Assembly (NCBI GenBank): GCA_031275395.1
Contig: JAISOU010000042.1
Coordinates: 1 to 64,000, forward strand
DNA from: Helicobacteraceae bacterium
Lineage (GTDB): Bacteria; Campylobacterota; Campylobacteria; Campylobacterales; SZUA-545
Reading direction: 5' to 3'
Length of the DNA: 64,000 nt
In this document: piece by piece, positions 27,669 through 37,327 of the stretch
Numbering within the stretch: position 1 is the stretch's first letter
Layout: each line of letters opens with the position of its first letter
The notes under the pieces: generated by a model
Databases searched by the model: none
Seen by the model: the letters and a program-made list of their open reading frames with translations, nothing else
What the model was told of the DNA's origin: nothing
Program-made: the position numbers and the translations under genes

Positions 27669-28067
27669 ATGGCAATCAGAACGGTATTTTTCACGGCGTT
27701 GTTTTGCGGTTTCGCGTTTGCGCAAAGCGCGTACGATCTGGGCTTCGACGCAAAAATAGACGGCGATTACGAAACCGCGATTGAATATTTTACGCAAGCT
27801 ATCAAAGATGACCCTAAAAACGCGAGCGCATACACATTGCGTTCTTCGGTTTATGAATCTTTGGGCGATCATAAATCGGCGATCGCCGATCTGTCGGCGG
27901 TTATCAAATTGCGTCCTAACGACGGTAGCGCGTATAACAACCGCGCAACGTTATACGGGCAAAGCGGCGATCTGAAAAACGCCGAAAAAGACGCGCGCAA
28001 AGCCTGCGAATTGAAAGTGTGCAGCGCTCTGAACTTCATGAGCGAAAACGGATTATTGAGTAAATAG
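27669..28067 (+). CDS. Exported tetratricopeptide-repeat protein between rpsG and fusA
   Basis: 132 aa. A signal peptide (MAIRTVFFTALFCGFAFAQS) is followed by three TPR units (YETAIEYFTQAIKDDPKNAS, HKSAIADLSAVIKLRPNDGS, LKNAEKDARKACELKVCS). A ribosome binding site (AAGGAG) overlaps the end of rpsG. TPR proteins mediate protein contacts, here in the periplasm. In most related genomes rpsL, rpsG and fusA are adjacent, so this gene is an insertion. A paralogue with an in-frame stop lies just after fusA. Confidence 0.8.
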   Translation: MAIRTVFFTALFCGFAFAQSAYDLGFDAKIDGDYETAIEYFTQAIKDDPKNASAYTLRSSVYESLGDHKSAIADLSAVIKLRPNDGSAYNNRATLYGQSGDLKNAEKDARKACELKVCSALNFMSENGLLSK

Positions 28068-28257
28068 CGTTTTTGCGCCGCCGCGTTTTGGAGGCTTGAG
28101 CTACTAGGCGCGCTCTGTCTGCATTTGGAAGCCTACGGCTTTTTAGCAGTTTATTTACGGCGAAATCTAAGAGAAATAACGCTTTTAGATCTTCGCCGAT
28201 TAACCGCCAAAAATCTCGCGAAAACCTTGATTTTTTGGCGCTGTAGTAAGGAAAATT

Positions 28258-30339
28258 ATGGCTCGCAACACGCCTTTAGAAAAGGTAAGAAACATTGGAA
28301 TCGCCGCGCATATCGACGCGGGCAAAACGACTACGACCGAACGGATTTTGTTCTACACGGGCGTTCAACACAAGATCGGCGAAGTTCATGACGGAGCTAC
28401 GACGACCGACTGGATGGAACAGGAAAAAGAGCGCGGCATTACGATCACGGCAGCCGCCGTTAGCTGTTATTGGAATAATCATCAGATTAACATTATCGAC
28501 ACGCCCGGACACGTCGATTTCACGATCGAAGTCGAACGTTCTATGCGCGTTTTGGACGGCGCGATCGTCGTCTTTTGCGCCGTAGGCGGCGTGCAACCGC
28601 AAACCGAAACCGTATGGCGGCAGGCGAACAAATACCATGTCCCGCGAATCGTATACGTCAATAAGATGGATAGAATCGGCGCGGATTTTTACAAGGTTGA
28701 AAAGCAGATCGTCGATCGTCTTAAAGCGAAGCCTCTCGTGATTCAGCTGCCAATCGGCGCGGAAGATAATTTTGAGGGGATTATCGATCTCGTCAAAATG
28801 AAAGCCGTCGTGTGGGATAAGGAGGCGGCTTTAGGTTCGGCGTATCACCTTGAAGAGATCCCCGCAAACCTTAAAGATAAAGCGAACGAATACCGCGAAA
28901 AATTGCTTGACGCGGTAACGAATATCGACGACGCGCTAACCGAAAAATACCTTGAAGGGCAGGAGATTAACGAAGAAGAGATAATGGCGGCGATCAAAAA
29001 AGGTTGTTGCGAGATGACCTTTATCCCTATGCTTTGCGGCAGTTCGTTTAAGAATAAGGGCGTTCAAACTATGCTTGATTCCGTAGTTTCCTATCTGCCT
29101 TCGCCGATCGAAGTACATAGCATTAAGGGCGTCGATCCCAAAACCGAAACGGAAGTTAGCGTGCCAAGCAGCGAAACTCACCCGTTTAGCGCGTTGGCGT
29201 TCAAAATTATGACCGACCCGTTTGTCGGGCAGCTAGTATTCGTGCGCGTCTATTCGGGCAAGCTAGAAGCGGGTAGCTACGTTTATAACTCCACGAAAGA
29301 CAAAAAAGAGCGCGTGGGGCGGCTAGTGAAATTACACGCCAACAAGCGCGAGGAGATCAAGGAGCTTTACGCGGGCGACATAGGCGCGGTCGTGGGCTTG
29401 AAAGACACGCTTACGGGCGATACGCTTTGCGATCCCGATAAGCCCATGATTTTGGAGCGAATGAGCTTCCCCGATCCCGTGATCAACGTAGCCGTAGAGC
29501 CTAAAACCAAAGCCGATCAAGAGAAGATGAGTATCGCGCTGAAAAAACTTTCCGAAGAGGATCCCTCTTTTCGCGTTAGCTCGGACGAGGAGAGCGGGCA
29601 GACGATCATCGGCGGTATGGGCGAATTGCACCTAGAGATCATCGTCGATCGTATGAAACGGGAGTTCAAGGTGGAAGCCGAAGTAGGCGCGCCTCAGGTG
29701 GCTTACCGCGAAACGATCAAACGAAGCGTCGAGCAAGAACACAAATACGCCAAGCAATCTGGCGGTCGCGGTCAATACGGACACGTTTTCTTGCGAATCG
29801 AACCGAACGAAAAGGGCAAAGGTTACGAGTTTTTTGACGAGATCAAAGGCGGCGTAATTCCGCGGGAGTATATCCCCGCCGTGAACAAGGGTATTGAAGA
29901 AACGCTTAAAAACGGCGTTTTAGCGGGCTATCCCGTAGTGGACGTTAAGGTCGCGCTAACTTTCGGCAGTTATCACGAGGTCGATAGCTCCGAAATGGCG
30001 TTCAAGCTCGCCGCTTCTATGGCGTTCAAAGAGGGCGCGCGTAAGGCGGGTATTTGTCTGCTAGAACCAATGATGAAGGTCGAGGTCGAAACGCCCGAAG
30101 AGTATATGGGCGACGTGATCGGCGGGCTAAACAAAAAACGCGGACAGATTCAGGCGATGGACGACGCTTACGGCATAAAGAAGGTTTTGGCGCTCGTGCC
30201 GCTTTCCGATATGTTTGGCTACTCCACCGATCTTAGATCGATGACGCAAGGGCGCGGCACATACACTATGGAGTTTTCGCATTACGAGGAAGTTCCAAAT
30301 AACGTAGCCGAAGAGATCGTTAAAAAACGCAACGGCTAA
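28258..30339 (+). CDS. fusA: Elongation factor G
   Basis: 693 aa, full length. GTP-binding motifs are [19 protein letters not shown] (G1), DTPGHVDF (G3) and NKMDRIGAD (G4). The switch I region [18 protein letters not shown] is intact. Domain IV and V signatures ([17 protein letters not shown] and [12 protein letters not shown]) are present. It catalyses ribosomal translocation. TAAGGA lies before the start. A hairpin terminator follows the stop. Confidence 0.98.
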   Translation: MARNTPLEKVRNIGIAAHIDAGKTTTTERILFYTGVQHKIGEVHDGATTTDWMEQEKERGITITAAAVSCYWNNHQINIIDTPGHVDFTIEVERSMRVLDGAIVVFCAVGGVQPQTETVWRQANKYHVPRIVYVNKMDRIGADFYKVEKQIVDRLKAKPLVIQLPIGAEDNFEGIIDLVKMKAVVWDKEAALGSAYHLEEIPANLKDKANEYREKLLDAVTNIDDALTEKYLEGQEINEEEIMAAIKKGCCEMTFIPMLCGSSFKNKGVQTMLDSVVSYLPSPIEVHSIKGVDPKTETEVSVPSSETHPFSALAFKIMTDPFVGQLVFVRVYSGKLEAGSYVYNSTKDKKERVGRLVKLHANKREEIKELYAGDIGAVVGLKDTLTGDTLCDPDKPMILERMSFPDPVINVAVEPKTKADQEKMSIALKKLSEEDPSFRVSSDEESGQTIIGGMGELHLEIIVDRMKREFKVEAEVGAPQVAYRETIKRSVEQEHKYAKQSGGRGQYGHVFLRIEPNEKGKGYEFFDEIKGGVIPREYIPAVNKGIEETLKNGVLAGYPVVDVKVALTFGSYHEVDSSEMAFKLAASMAFKEGARKAGICLLEPMMKVEVETPEEYMGDVIGGLNKKRGQIQAMDDAYGIKKVLALVPLSDMFGYSTDLRSMTQGRGTYTMEFSHYEEVPNNVAEEIVKKRNG

Positions 30340-30348
30340 TCGCTAAAT

Positions 30349-30387
30349 CGGACGGCTTTATACCGCTAAAGTCCGTCCGAACTTTTT
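30349..30387 (+). terminator. Rho-independent terminator after fusA
   Basis: CGGACGGCTTTA pairs with TAAAG-T-CCGTCCG around a short loop (30349-30379, one bulged T), followed by five T residues (30383-30387). It closes the rpsL-fusA transcript before the TPR pseudogene. Confidence 0.8.
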
Positions 30388-30433
30388 CCGCAATCGCGCC
30401 GTTTTATTAAAAGCGGCGACGCAGAGAGTAAAA

Positions 30434-30730
30434 ATGAGGGTTATTTTGCTAGGTCGTTTATCGCTTTGGGTTTTAACGGCGGCTTTTTCGTTCGCGTAAA
30501 GCGCCCTACGATCGCGGTTAGCGGCCTGTAAAAGCGGTAATTTTCAAGAGGCGGTTAAACAGTTTTTGATCGCCATTAAAGAATATCCGAAAAACGCCGC
30601 CGCTTATACTAATCGCGCAAGCGTTTATCTGGAAGAAGGAAGCGTGCAAGACGCCGAAAAAGCGCGCGAACTAGACGAATGCCGACTGTTGGAAGATTTG
30701 CGATCTATGGAACAAATAGAAGCCGATTAG
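30434..30730 (+). pseudogene. TPR gene with an in-frame stop after its signal peptide
   Basis: The frame starts at ATG 30434 with a signal peptide (MRVILLGRLSLWVLTAAFSF), meets TAA at 30497-30499, and continues open for 77 codons with TPR sequence (FQEAVKQFLIAIKEYPKNAA, then AYTNRASVYLEEGSVQDAEK). The intact paralogue at 27669 has FAFAQSAYDL where this has FSFA-stop-SAL, so the stop sits where a Gln codon is expected: a CAA-to-TAA change. The 98-codon region is otherwise undamaged, so the mutation looks recent. Confidence 0.75.
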
Positions 30731-30811
30731 CGACCGACAACGTAACGTTTTTAACGCGGATTTAGTTTTTATCCGCTTTGCGCCGCTCTTGCGCTCTCCC
30801 CCTTGTCATTC

Positions 30812-31294
30812 CTAACGCGTCCGGCGCGTCAATCTTTCGCCCACAACATTCGCGGGCGCTATGTAAAGGAAGGCGGTAATCCAAACCAGAAACCCAACGC
30901 ATTTAAAAAAACCTTTGATCGCGCCTTTAACCTTCGTTACAGCCGTGATAGTAACTTCGCCTATGGCTTTAGCCGTTATCGTTCCGTTTTGCTCGATCGA
31001 TACGATCGAGGTATCGTTGCAATCCCACGCGAGTTCTTTATTCGTAGCGTCTTGAGGCGTAAATACCGGTTCAAAGGTATATTCTTGACTTTTCCAAAGA
31101 GCGATTATGTCCGGAAGCTCGATTGATTCTAAAGCGTCTTCGTCTGCGTCGTATGTAACAAAACTGCTAGAGCGACTTGACGTTGACGAGCCGCTTTCTT
31201 TTTGAGCGTCGCTAGAGTCGCAACTGATTAGGGTTATGAGAATAAAGGCGATCAAAGCAAGGAGCTTTTGAGGACGATAAAAGATTGAAGGCAT
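30812..31294 (-). CDS. Lipoprotein with a bacterial Ig-like (BIG2) domain
   Basis: 160 aa. The N-terminus ends in a lipobox (LISC), followed by a serine-rich linker (SGSSTSSRSSS). One BIG2-type domain follows: IELPDIIALWKSQEYTFEPV, ATNKELAWDCNDTSIVSIEQ, NGTITAKAIGEVTITAVTK. The last 40 residues (IKGFFKCVGFLVWITAFLYI) do not fit the domain and may result from a frameshift. Probably surface or periplasmic; function unknown. Confidence 0.6.
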   Translation of the reverse strand: MPSIFYRPQKLLALIAFILITLISCDSSDAQKESGSSTSSRSSSFVTYDADEDALESIELPDIIALWKSQEYTFEPVFTPQDATNKELAWDCNDTSIVSIEQNGTITAKAIGEVTITAVTKVKGAIKGFFKCVGFLVWITAFLYIAPANVVGERLTRRTR

Positions 31295-31586
31295 GAGAAA
31301 ATCCTTCTTTCTTGCCCCAGAGAGAACGGCGCAATCTTAAATATAGCCAAAAGATTTGCGTTGGTTGCCTTTTGTAAGAGCGAACGGCTTTCAGAAACGA
31401 AACTAACCGAAACTTTTGCGTTTGTGGCTCTTTGTGGGGCTAAACGACCGATTTTGTTTCTAACGCTTTGCAAAGTAAGCATCGTCAAGCCCTTGTTTGT
31501 TGGAAATTGACGAACATTGTAGCGCTTTTTGATAGAAAATAAGAAAAAATAGTTTGAAATGTTTTTGGATCAATCAATGAAGGGCG

Positions 31587-32177
31587 TTATAAGCGATCGC
31601 CAAGCGGTATATTGGCGGCTTGGATCTTTTTGATTAGGGCGTTCGATAGATTGATATAGAGTTGCAAGAAAAGCATTGCGCTCGCGTCGTTTGCCGCCTC
31701 TTCGTCGATCTCGAAGCGAATCGCCGTCGCGTTTGCTTCCGAAGCGATATAGGTTTGCGATCGCGGCGCTCTTGAGATAAACGCGGTTTCGCCCAGAATC
31801 CGCCCCGCTTCCACGCGATCTGTAGCGTCGTTTTGCGCGCTTACCGCGCCTGAAAGTATAAAGAATATTTCTACGCCGCGATCGCCCCGAACAAATATAT
31901 TTTCTTGAAGCGAGTATCGCAAAAATTGAACGTTTTTCACTATCGAAAGCGCCTCGCGCGGTTTAAGCCCTTCAAACAAATATATACGCGAGCTAACCTC
32001 TTTTAGTTTTTGTTCCGCCATATCGATATTTGCGCTAAACTCGTTGGATATTTTCGATCCTACTTTGTTGATATCGTCTTCGGGCGGATTGATCTGCTTT
32101 ACCGTATGGCGCGATCCAATATCTAAAAGCCTCTTTATTTCCGTATTTGTATATTCCGTATGGTAAAAGCCGCTCAC
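31587..32177 (-). CDS. Cyclic nucleotide-binding domain protein
   Basis: 196 aa from GTG 32177. That GTG overlaps the stop of the upstream gene as GTGA; the in-frame ATG at 32216 would overlap it by 43 bases. A short helical N-terminus precedes a cNMP-binding beta roll: IYLFEGLKPREALSIVKNVQ, FLRYSLQENIFVRGDRGVEI, FFILSGAVSA and GRILGETAFISRAPRSQTY. The last contains the phosphate-binding GE...R pattern. No DNA-binding domain follows, so it is not a CRP-type regulator. It may respond to the cyclase encoded at 19243-21453. Confidence 0.75.
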   Translation of the reverse strand: MSGFYHTEYTNTEIKRLLDIGSRHTVKQINPPEDDINKVGSKISNEFSANIDMAEQKLKEVSSRIYLFEGLKPREALSIVKNVQFLRYSLQENIFVRGDRGVEIFFILSGAVSAQNDATDRVEAGRILGETAFISRAPRSQTYIASEANATAIRFEIDEEAANDASAMLFLQLYINLSNALIKKIQAANIPLGDRL

Positions 32178-33016
32178 TCGAAAACCTTTAGCGCTTCGCT
32201 TAGATAGATATGCCAATCAGAGCTGTTGGATTTGTTTATATCAATGTTGCGAAGGTAGTATTTAATAAACGTTTTTGTGCTGTAATCGCCCTCGATTCTA
32301 GCTTGCCTGAAAAACTTCGTTATCAGTTGCGATTCTTCGGCTAACTCCCAGAGAAGCTTGTCGAAATAGTAGCTTTTAGTCTGAATAACCTCGCGCAACC
32401 CGTCGCCGATATTCTCGGAATACTCCGCGAAACTCTTAAAAAACTCCGCGCTCATCATATACTCAAGCTCTTTTAATTGTTTGCCGATAATAATTAGCTT
32501 ATCTTTTGCCCTCGCAAGCCCGTCGATCGCATCGACGTTTCGCGCTCGCAAGGCTTTTTGATACGCGATCTCTTCGTCGTTTTTGGGCGGCGCTAAAGCT
32601 AATAATTCCCGATCTGTCGTCGCGGCTATCGACTGAAAACGCTTTTTCATCGCTTCGGTGATCGTTACCTCGTTTTGTAGCGCGTGATATGTTGGTACGC
32701 TTGATAAAAAATCGCGGACATAAACCAATTTGCTCAGTTTTATTTTCTTGCGAAACTCGGAAAGATATTCAAAAAGTCTATCTACGTCCTGATGAATCTT
32801 CGATAGCAATCCGTCTTCTAAAATATGCGGATCGATAGTTTTAAGATTATTAAACGCGGTAACGAGAAAACGGCGTAATTTAATATAGTCTAATCTCGGT
32901 TTTTCAAAGCCGTTTTTATCGATAAAATCCAGCTCTTTTTGCGCCGTACTTAAAGCGTCGCCAAAAAAACGTTCCATAAATGCGGCGACGGCACTTTCGA
33001 TCTCTTCGGGCGTCAA
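32174..33016 (-). CDS. Helical cytoplasmic protein of unknown function
   Basis: 280 aa, no signal peptide or membrane segment, almost entirely predicted helix with heptad-like stretches (LFEYLSEFRKKIKLSKLVYV, then DAIDGLARAKDKLIIIGKQL). No catalytic motif is recognised. It overlaps the cyclic nucleotide-binding gene by four bases, so the two are probably one functional unit, perhaps a sensor and an effector. Confidence 0.5.
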   Translation of the reverse strand: MTPEEIESAVAAFMERFFGDALSTAQKELDFIDKNGFEKPRLDYIKLRRFLVTAFNNLKTIDPHILEDGLLSKIHQDVDRLFEYLSEFRKKIKLSKLVYVRDFLSSVPTYHALQNEVTITEAMKKRFQSIAATTDRELLALAPPKNDEEIAYQKALRARNVDAIDGLARAKDKLIIIGKQLKELEYMMSAEFFKSFAEYSENIGDGLREVIQTKSYYFDKLLWELAEESQLITKFFRQARIEGDYSTKTFIKYYLRNIDINKSNSSDWHIYLSEALKVFE

Positions 33017-33127
33017 ATTAGTATCCAGCGTTAAAATTGGGTATATTGTATTCCAAAGCGGCTTTGGCTTGATCGCTTCCTAAAGCCGTATAAAAAGATC
33101 GCCGCGCTATAGCGACCTTTTGGCGCA

Positions 33128-34543
33128 TTAGAGATTTTGGCTTATATCTTTTGCCCGCCAATGGGGAAAATGTTTGCGAATAAGCGCGTTTAACTCTATT
33201 TCAAAGGCGTTTGGACGATCGTTTTTTGACGCGAAAGCGATCTCGGCGCTTTGAGCTTTGGCTCTTATCATACCCGCCGCGACGGTCGCGTTACTGAAGC
33301 GATCGATTAGGATAAAGCCGCCTGTGGCGCGGTTTTGGTCGTATGGATCAAAGACAAGCGATCCAAGCGCGGCGATTGATACGCGGCAGATCGAGTTTAG
33401 CGCGATTTGGCTCGCTTCGCGCCGCTTTAAACTATTTACGTCTATAAGATACTTTATCGCGGTTACGTTCGCGGGCATAGTTTTCGTCCCAATTTTGATC
33501 AAGTAGCTTTTGTCTAAACCCAGCGGCTCTTCGCCTAGCCAAACTAGATCGGCTTCAAAATCGCTTGCGATTTGCGGCGGCTCTTCGCCCTCTTTAACGA
33601 TCGTATCGCCGCGGCTAACGTCGATCTCGTCCGTCAAAGTTAGGGTAACCGCCATATCCGTTCTGGCGCTTTGCAGATCGCCGTCGTAGGTAACGATACG
33701 CGCAATGCGCGAAACCGCGCCCGAAGGTAAAACGCGAATCGGATCGCCCGCGCGAACGACTCCCGAAGCGATCGTCCCCGCAAAGCCGCGAAAATGGCGA
33801 TCGGGGCGAACGACAAGCTGAACGGGAAAGCGAAAATCCGCCGTTTTGCCTCGCGCGATCTCGACCGTTTCAAGAAACTCCATTAACGGCGTTCGATCGA
33901 ACCACTTTGTGTTTTCGCTTTTGGAAACGATATTGTCGCCTTTAAGCGCGGAAACGGGGAAAAAGGCGACGCGCTTAATTCCGATCTGCGCGGCAAGCTC
34001 GGCGTAATCGGCGGCGATCGCCTCGTATCGTTCGCGCTCGTAGCCGATCGCGTCCATTTTGTTGATCGCTACCGCGACGCAATCAACGCCGAGCAAATGG
34101 ACGATATAGCTATGCCGTTTTGTTTGCGTCGATACGCCTTTTGTCGCGTCGATCAAGATTATCGCCAGATCGGCGCTGGAAGCCCCCGTAGCCATATTGC
34201 GGGTGTATTGCTCGTGTCCGGGCGTGTCGGCGACGATAAACTTGCGCCTTTTTGTGGAAAAGTAGCGATAGGCGACGTCGATCGTGATCTTTTGCTCCAG
34301 TTCGGCTTGCAAACCGTCTACCAATAACGACAAATCCAGCTCATCGTCTTGCGCTCCCCCCTTTTTAGAACCCTCTTTAAGCGCGGCGATCTGATCTTCA
34401 TAGAGCGTTTTTGAATCGTGCAAAAGCCGTCCGATCAACGTGCTTTTGCCGTCGTCTACGCTACCGCACGCGATAAAGCGCAACAACTCTTTTTGCTCCT
34501 GATCCTTCAAATAGCTTTCGATCTTTTCGGTTTGGCGCGGCAT
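33128..34543 (-). CDS. cysN: Sulfate adenylyltransferase subunit 1 (GTPase)
   Basis: 471 aa. GTPase motifs are GSVDDGKSTLIGRLLHDSK (G1), DTPGHEQYTRN (G3) and NKMD (G4). The EF-Tu-like beta-barrel domains follow. CysN drives sulfate activation to APS by CysD. The start shares its first base with the cysD stop. No CysC kinase domain is fused and no cysC or cysH is in the window. Confidence 0.95.
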   Translation of the reverse strand: MPRQTEKIESYLKDQEQKELLRFIACGSVDDGKSTLIGRLLHDSKTLYEDQIAALKEGSKKGGAQDDELDLSLLVDGLQAELEQKITIDVAYRYFSTKRRKFIVADTPGHEQYTRNMATGASSADLAIILIDATKGVSTQTKRHSYIVHLLGVDCVAVAINKMDAIGYERERYEAIAADYAELAAQIGIKRVAFFPVSALKGDNIVSKSENTKWFDRTPLMEFLETVEIARGKTADFRFPVQLVVRPDRHFRGFAGTIASGVVRAGDPIRVLPSGAVSRIARIVTYDGDLQSARTDMAVTLTLTDEIDVSRGDTIVKEGEEPPQIASDFEADLVWLGEEPLGLDKSYLIKIGTKTMPANVTAIKYLIDVNSLKRREASQIALNSICRVSIAALGSLVFDPYDQNRATGGFILIDRFSNATVAAGMIRAKAQSAEIAFASKNDRPNAFEIELNALIRKHFPHWRAKDISQNL

Positions 34544-35436
34544 TAAAAGTAGCCTTCTATCTTCTTTTTTTCCATCGATCCTGAGGAGTCGCGATCGATA
34601 GCGCGTCCCTGTCTTTCGCTCGTTCGGGCAAGCGCCATCTCCTCGATAATCGCGCTTAAACTATCGGCGGTTGATTCCACCGCGCCCGTAAGCGGATAGC
34701 AACCGAGCGTGCGAAACCGCACCATCTTTTTTTGCGGCTTTTCGCCCTCTTTTAACGGTAGGCGATCGTCGTCTACTAATATCAACATTCCGTCGCGTTC
34801 TACCACTTCGCGCTCTTTGGCAAAATATAGCGGCACGATCGGAATCCGCTCCAGATAGATATATTGCCACACGTCTAGCTCCGTCCAGTTTGAGAGAGGA
34901 AAGACGCGGATCGATTCGCCTTTGTCGCGGCGGGCGTTGTAAAGATTCCATAGTTCGGGACGTTGATTTTTGGGATCCCATCGGTGATTTTTGTCGCGGA
35001 AAGAAAATATCCGCTCTTTAGCGCGGGATTTTTCTTCATCGCGCCTCGCGCCGCCAAAAACCGCGTCGAAGCGATACTTGTTTAACGCCTGTTTTAAGCC
35101 TTCGGTTTTCATTATGTCGGTATGTTTGGCGCTACCGTGTATAAAAGGATTTATGCCTATCTTTCGCCCGTCGGGATTGATATGAACGAGCAGATTTAGC
35201 CCAAGCTCTTTGATTCGCTTATCGCGAAAGGCGATCATCTCTTTGAACTTCCACGTCGTATCTACGTGCAAGAGCGAAAATGGCGGTTTGGCGGGGTAAA
35301 AGGCTTTCAGCGCCAAATGGAGCATAACGGAAGAGTCTTTGCCGATACTGTAGAGCATAGCCGGATTTTCAAACTCGCTTACCGCCTCGCGCATAATAAA
35401 AATGCTTTCGGCTTCGAGCCGCTTAAGATGGGTCAT
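34543..35436 (-). CDS. cysD: Sulfate adenylyltransferase subunit 2
   Basis: 297 aa from ATG 35436 ([20 protein letters not shown]), normal for CysD (about 300). I prefer this start over the in-frame codon at 35490 because homologues start near HLKRLEAE. The PP-loop is [38 protein letters not shown] is the family signature. It transfers AMP from ATP to sulfate, with CysN, in assimilation or sulfation. Confidence 0.95.
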   Translation of the reverse strand: MTHLKRLEAESIFIMREAVSEFENPAMLYSIGKDSSVMLHLALKAFYPAKPPFSLLHVDTTWKFKEMIAFRDKRIKELGLNLLVHINPDGRKIGINPFIHGSAKHTDIMKTEGLKQALNKYRFDAVFGGARRDEEKSRAKERIFSFRDKNHRWDPKNQRPELWNLYNARRDKGESIRVFPLSNWTELDVWQYIYLERIPIVPLYFAKEREVVERDGMLILVDDDRLPLKEGEKPQKKMVRFRTLGCYPLTGAVESTADSLSAIIEEMALARTSERQGRAIDRDSSGSMEKKKIEGYF

Positions 35437-35524
35437 TTTTACCTGTATTTCAACCTGCATTGAGCAATGTAAAATCATTGCGTTTCGCAAGCATAGCGAA
35501 AGAAGACTTAGACGGGCTTTGCTA

Positions 35525-36651
35525 TTACTGCCCGATTTTCTTTCTAAACCACTTATACGCGGGCTTTTCGATATATTTATGCGAATAGTGCGAAACGATC
35601 AACGTAACTGTTAACGTAAGAAAACCTCCGATTATTGTTTCGCTTACTCCATAATTTTCTTTTATAACCCAAGTCCAAACAAACCAAATAACAATCCAAT
35701 GATAAACATAAACCGAATAGCTAACGTCGCCAAGCCAACTTTGCCATTTAGCGCAGAACAGCCTACATTGATTTTTAAGTAGAGCGCCTAATAGGATTGT
35801 GACCGAAGCAATAATTTCAATATAAATATCAGCAATTTTGAGGTTAGTATTTTTGTAGGCGAGAATGAACAAAGCAATAATTACGCATAAAAAATATAAA
35901 ATGAGCTTTAGCGCTCTTGTCAATATGATAGACATTCTATATTTTTTCAGCGCGTTGTAAATCTGATAAACAATAATTCCTAGACCAATGCCTAATAGTC
36001 CGTTTCGTGTAAGATGACCTATAAGTCTTACATCTATACCAAAAAATAGGCTATCTTTGCCGCCGTAGAAATAAAACAATAGCGCTAAAACGATTAGAAA
36101 GTTAATAAAATAGGCTTTGTATCTGATTACGCCGTAAAACAGCGTTAAGCCTACCCAAAACTCGACGCCTAACGACCAAAACGCGTCATTTATTCCCCAT
36201 CTATGGCTATTTATACCTTGCAGTAAAAAAACATTCATAAATATTGTATCAATAATGCTATAACCTTTTTCCTCGCGAAAGCTAACATATACCAATGCAT
36301 ATGTAAATATAACCAATATTGAGCAAAACAACATTAATGGATATAACCTTCCAAGCCTTAATAAAGCAAACGATCCTAAGTTGATTTTGTTTTCTTGAAT
36401 CTTTAAGCCGTAAGCGTGGCTCATTACAAATCCAGAAAGAATAAAGAAGATATTGACGCAAAAGCCGCCGTGAATAGTATAGGGAATGCTATGAAGAAGG
36501 ACATAGTGAGCAAATAATACAAATATAGCCAACGATCCTCTTATAAAATCCAGCTCAAGAAATCTATTTGAAGCGGCGTTAGCTAAAGGCGGGCGTTGTT
36601 CGGGCGAAGTAGAGATTGCGGCATAATCGCCGCTTTGAGAGTCGGGCTTTG
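35525..36651 (-). CDS. Acyltransferase-3 domain, 3' half of a phase-variable fusion gene
   Basis: Open frame from the end of the poly-G tract down to 35525. Its start reads [20 protein letters not shown], the usual AT3 opening, then [16 protein letters not shown] and [10 protein letters not shown]. About ten membrane helices follow. The family moves acyl groups to O-antigen, capsule or other surface sugars. There is no ATG in frame: the only in-frame candidate, TTG 36532, would cut off the catalytic-site opening. The upstream membrane/periplasmic ORF ends just past the G14 tract in another frame. With 13 or 16 Gs the two become one 597-598-residue protein, so as sequenced this half is probably not translated. 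Confidence 0.8.
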
Positions 36652-37319
36652 CCCCCCCCCCCCCCGTTAGACGTTATTGCGGGAATAAAGGCGTTCTTGA
36701 TATTGATGGCAAGCGTTTTTAGTCCTGAAAGCCATGTTTTTGGACGGTAGTATGCGCTAGGATAGAAAAGAACTATTACGCAAAGCCAGAAAAGAATGGT
36801 TGGAAAAGGATTTGCGCGGTTTATATCGAGGTTAAAAACTCTTGTTCCGTCGTTCCAATGGTTTTTGCCCTGCAAGAGATGAATCTTTAGCGTTTGCGTT
36901 CCTCTTGGGATCTTGAACTTCGCTATCGCGGGCTTTGACGCGCCTTGATACAGATAAGGGTTTTCGGCTTGCTCGGCGATTAGTTTATCGTCGGCGAATA
37001 CCTGCATAATAACGCCGTCTCTATCCTTTAAGCTCTCGTTCTTATCGACGATAAAACTTAACGATCCGTTATGTTTGAATCTGCGGGCTAGGTTTTGATA
37101 TATCGTTAGCGTCTCAAGATTGACGTCGTCTTTATAATAGGGGTGCATTCTGATTTCATTGTTATTAAAACGTTTGGAGTAACGATCGCCTCCTATGATT
37201 CTGTCGGAATACATAGAGACGATATAAGAGAGTATAAAGATAAACGATATAAGGCGAAGAAGAACGCTAGGGCGTTTAAGAGAGGCGAAAGCGGGTTTGA
37301 AACGTTCTAAAGCGTTCAT
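36579..37319 (-). CDS. Membrane-anchored periplasmic domain, 5' half of a phase-variable fusion gene
   Basis: 246 aa from ATG 37319, preceded by AAGGAA. A first membrane helix (VLLRLISFIFILSYIVSM) is followed by an extracytoplasmic domain of about 130 residues (PRGTQTLKIHLLQGKNHWND) and a second helix (PTILFWLCVIVLFYP). It then enters the poly-G tract, read as five glycines, and stops 31 codons later after an unlike-coding tail ([19 protein letters not shown]). In the ON frame it would continue into the acyltransferase-3 domain. It lies eight bases after the dehydrogenase gene. Confidence 0.75.
   Translation of the reverse strand: MNALERFKPAFASLKRPSVLLRLISFIFILSYIVSMYSDRIIGGDRYSKRFNNNEIRMHPYYKDDVNLETLTIYQNLARRFKHNGSLSFIVDKNESLKDRDGVIMQVFADDKLIAEQAENPYLYQGASKPAIAKFKIPRGTQTLKIHLLQGKNHWNDGTRVFNLDINRANPFPTILFWLCVIVLFYPSAYYRPKTWLSGLKTLAINIKNAFIPAITSNGGGGGKARLSKRRLCRNLYFARTTPAFS
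36652..36665. repeat. Poly-C/poly-G tract of 14, phase-variation switch
   Basis: Fourteen consecutive C on the plus strand (G on the coding minus strand). Such tracts mutate by slipped-strand mispairing and switch surface genes in Campylobacterota. Length 13 or 16 gives one long fused frame; 14 (seen) and 15 give early stops. Confidence 0.9.
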
Positions 37320-37327
37320 ATTTTTCC

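Noticed and set aside
30756-30776. GCGGAT/ATCCGC hairpin between the TPR pseudogene and the BIG2 lipoprotein
   Set aside because: A short stem with only three T after it, so too weak to call a terminator.
31252-31488. 78-codon minus frame upstream of the BIG2 lipoprotein
   Set aside because: It overlaps the lipoprotein start in another frame, has no export signal or recognisable domain, and is probably the upstream untranslated region.
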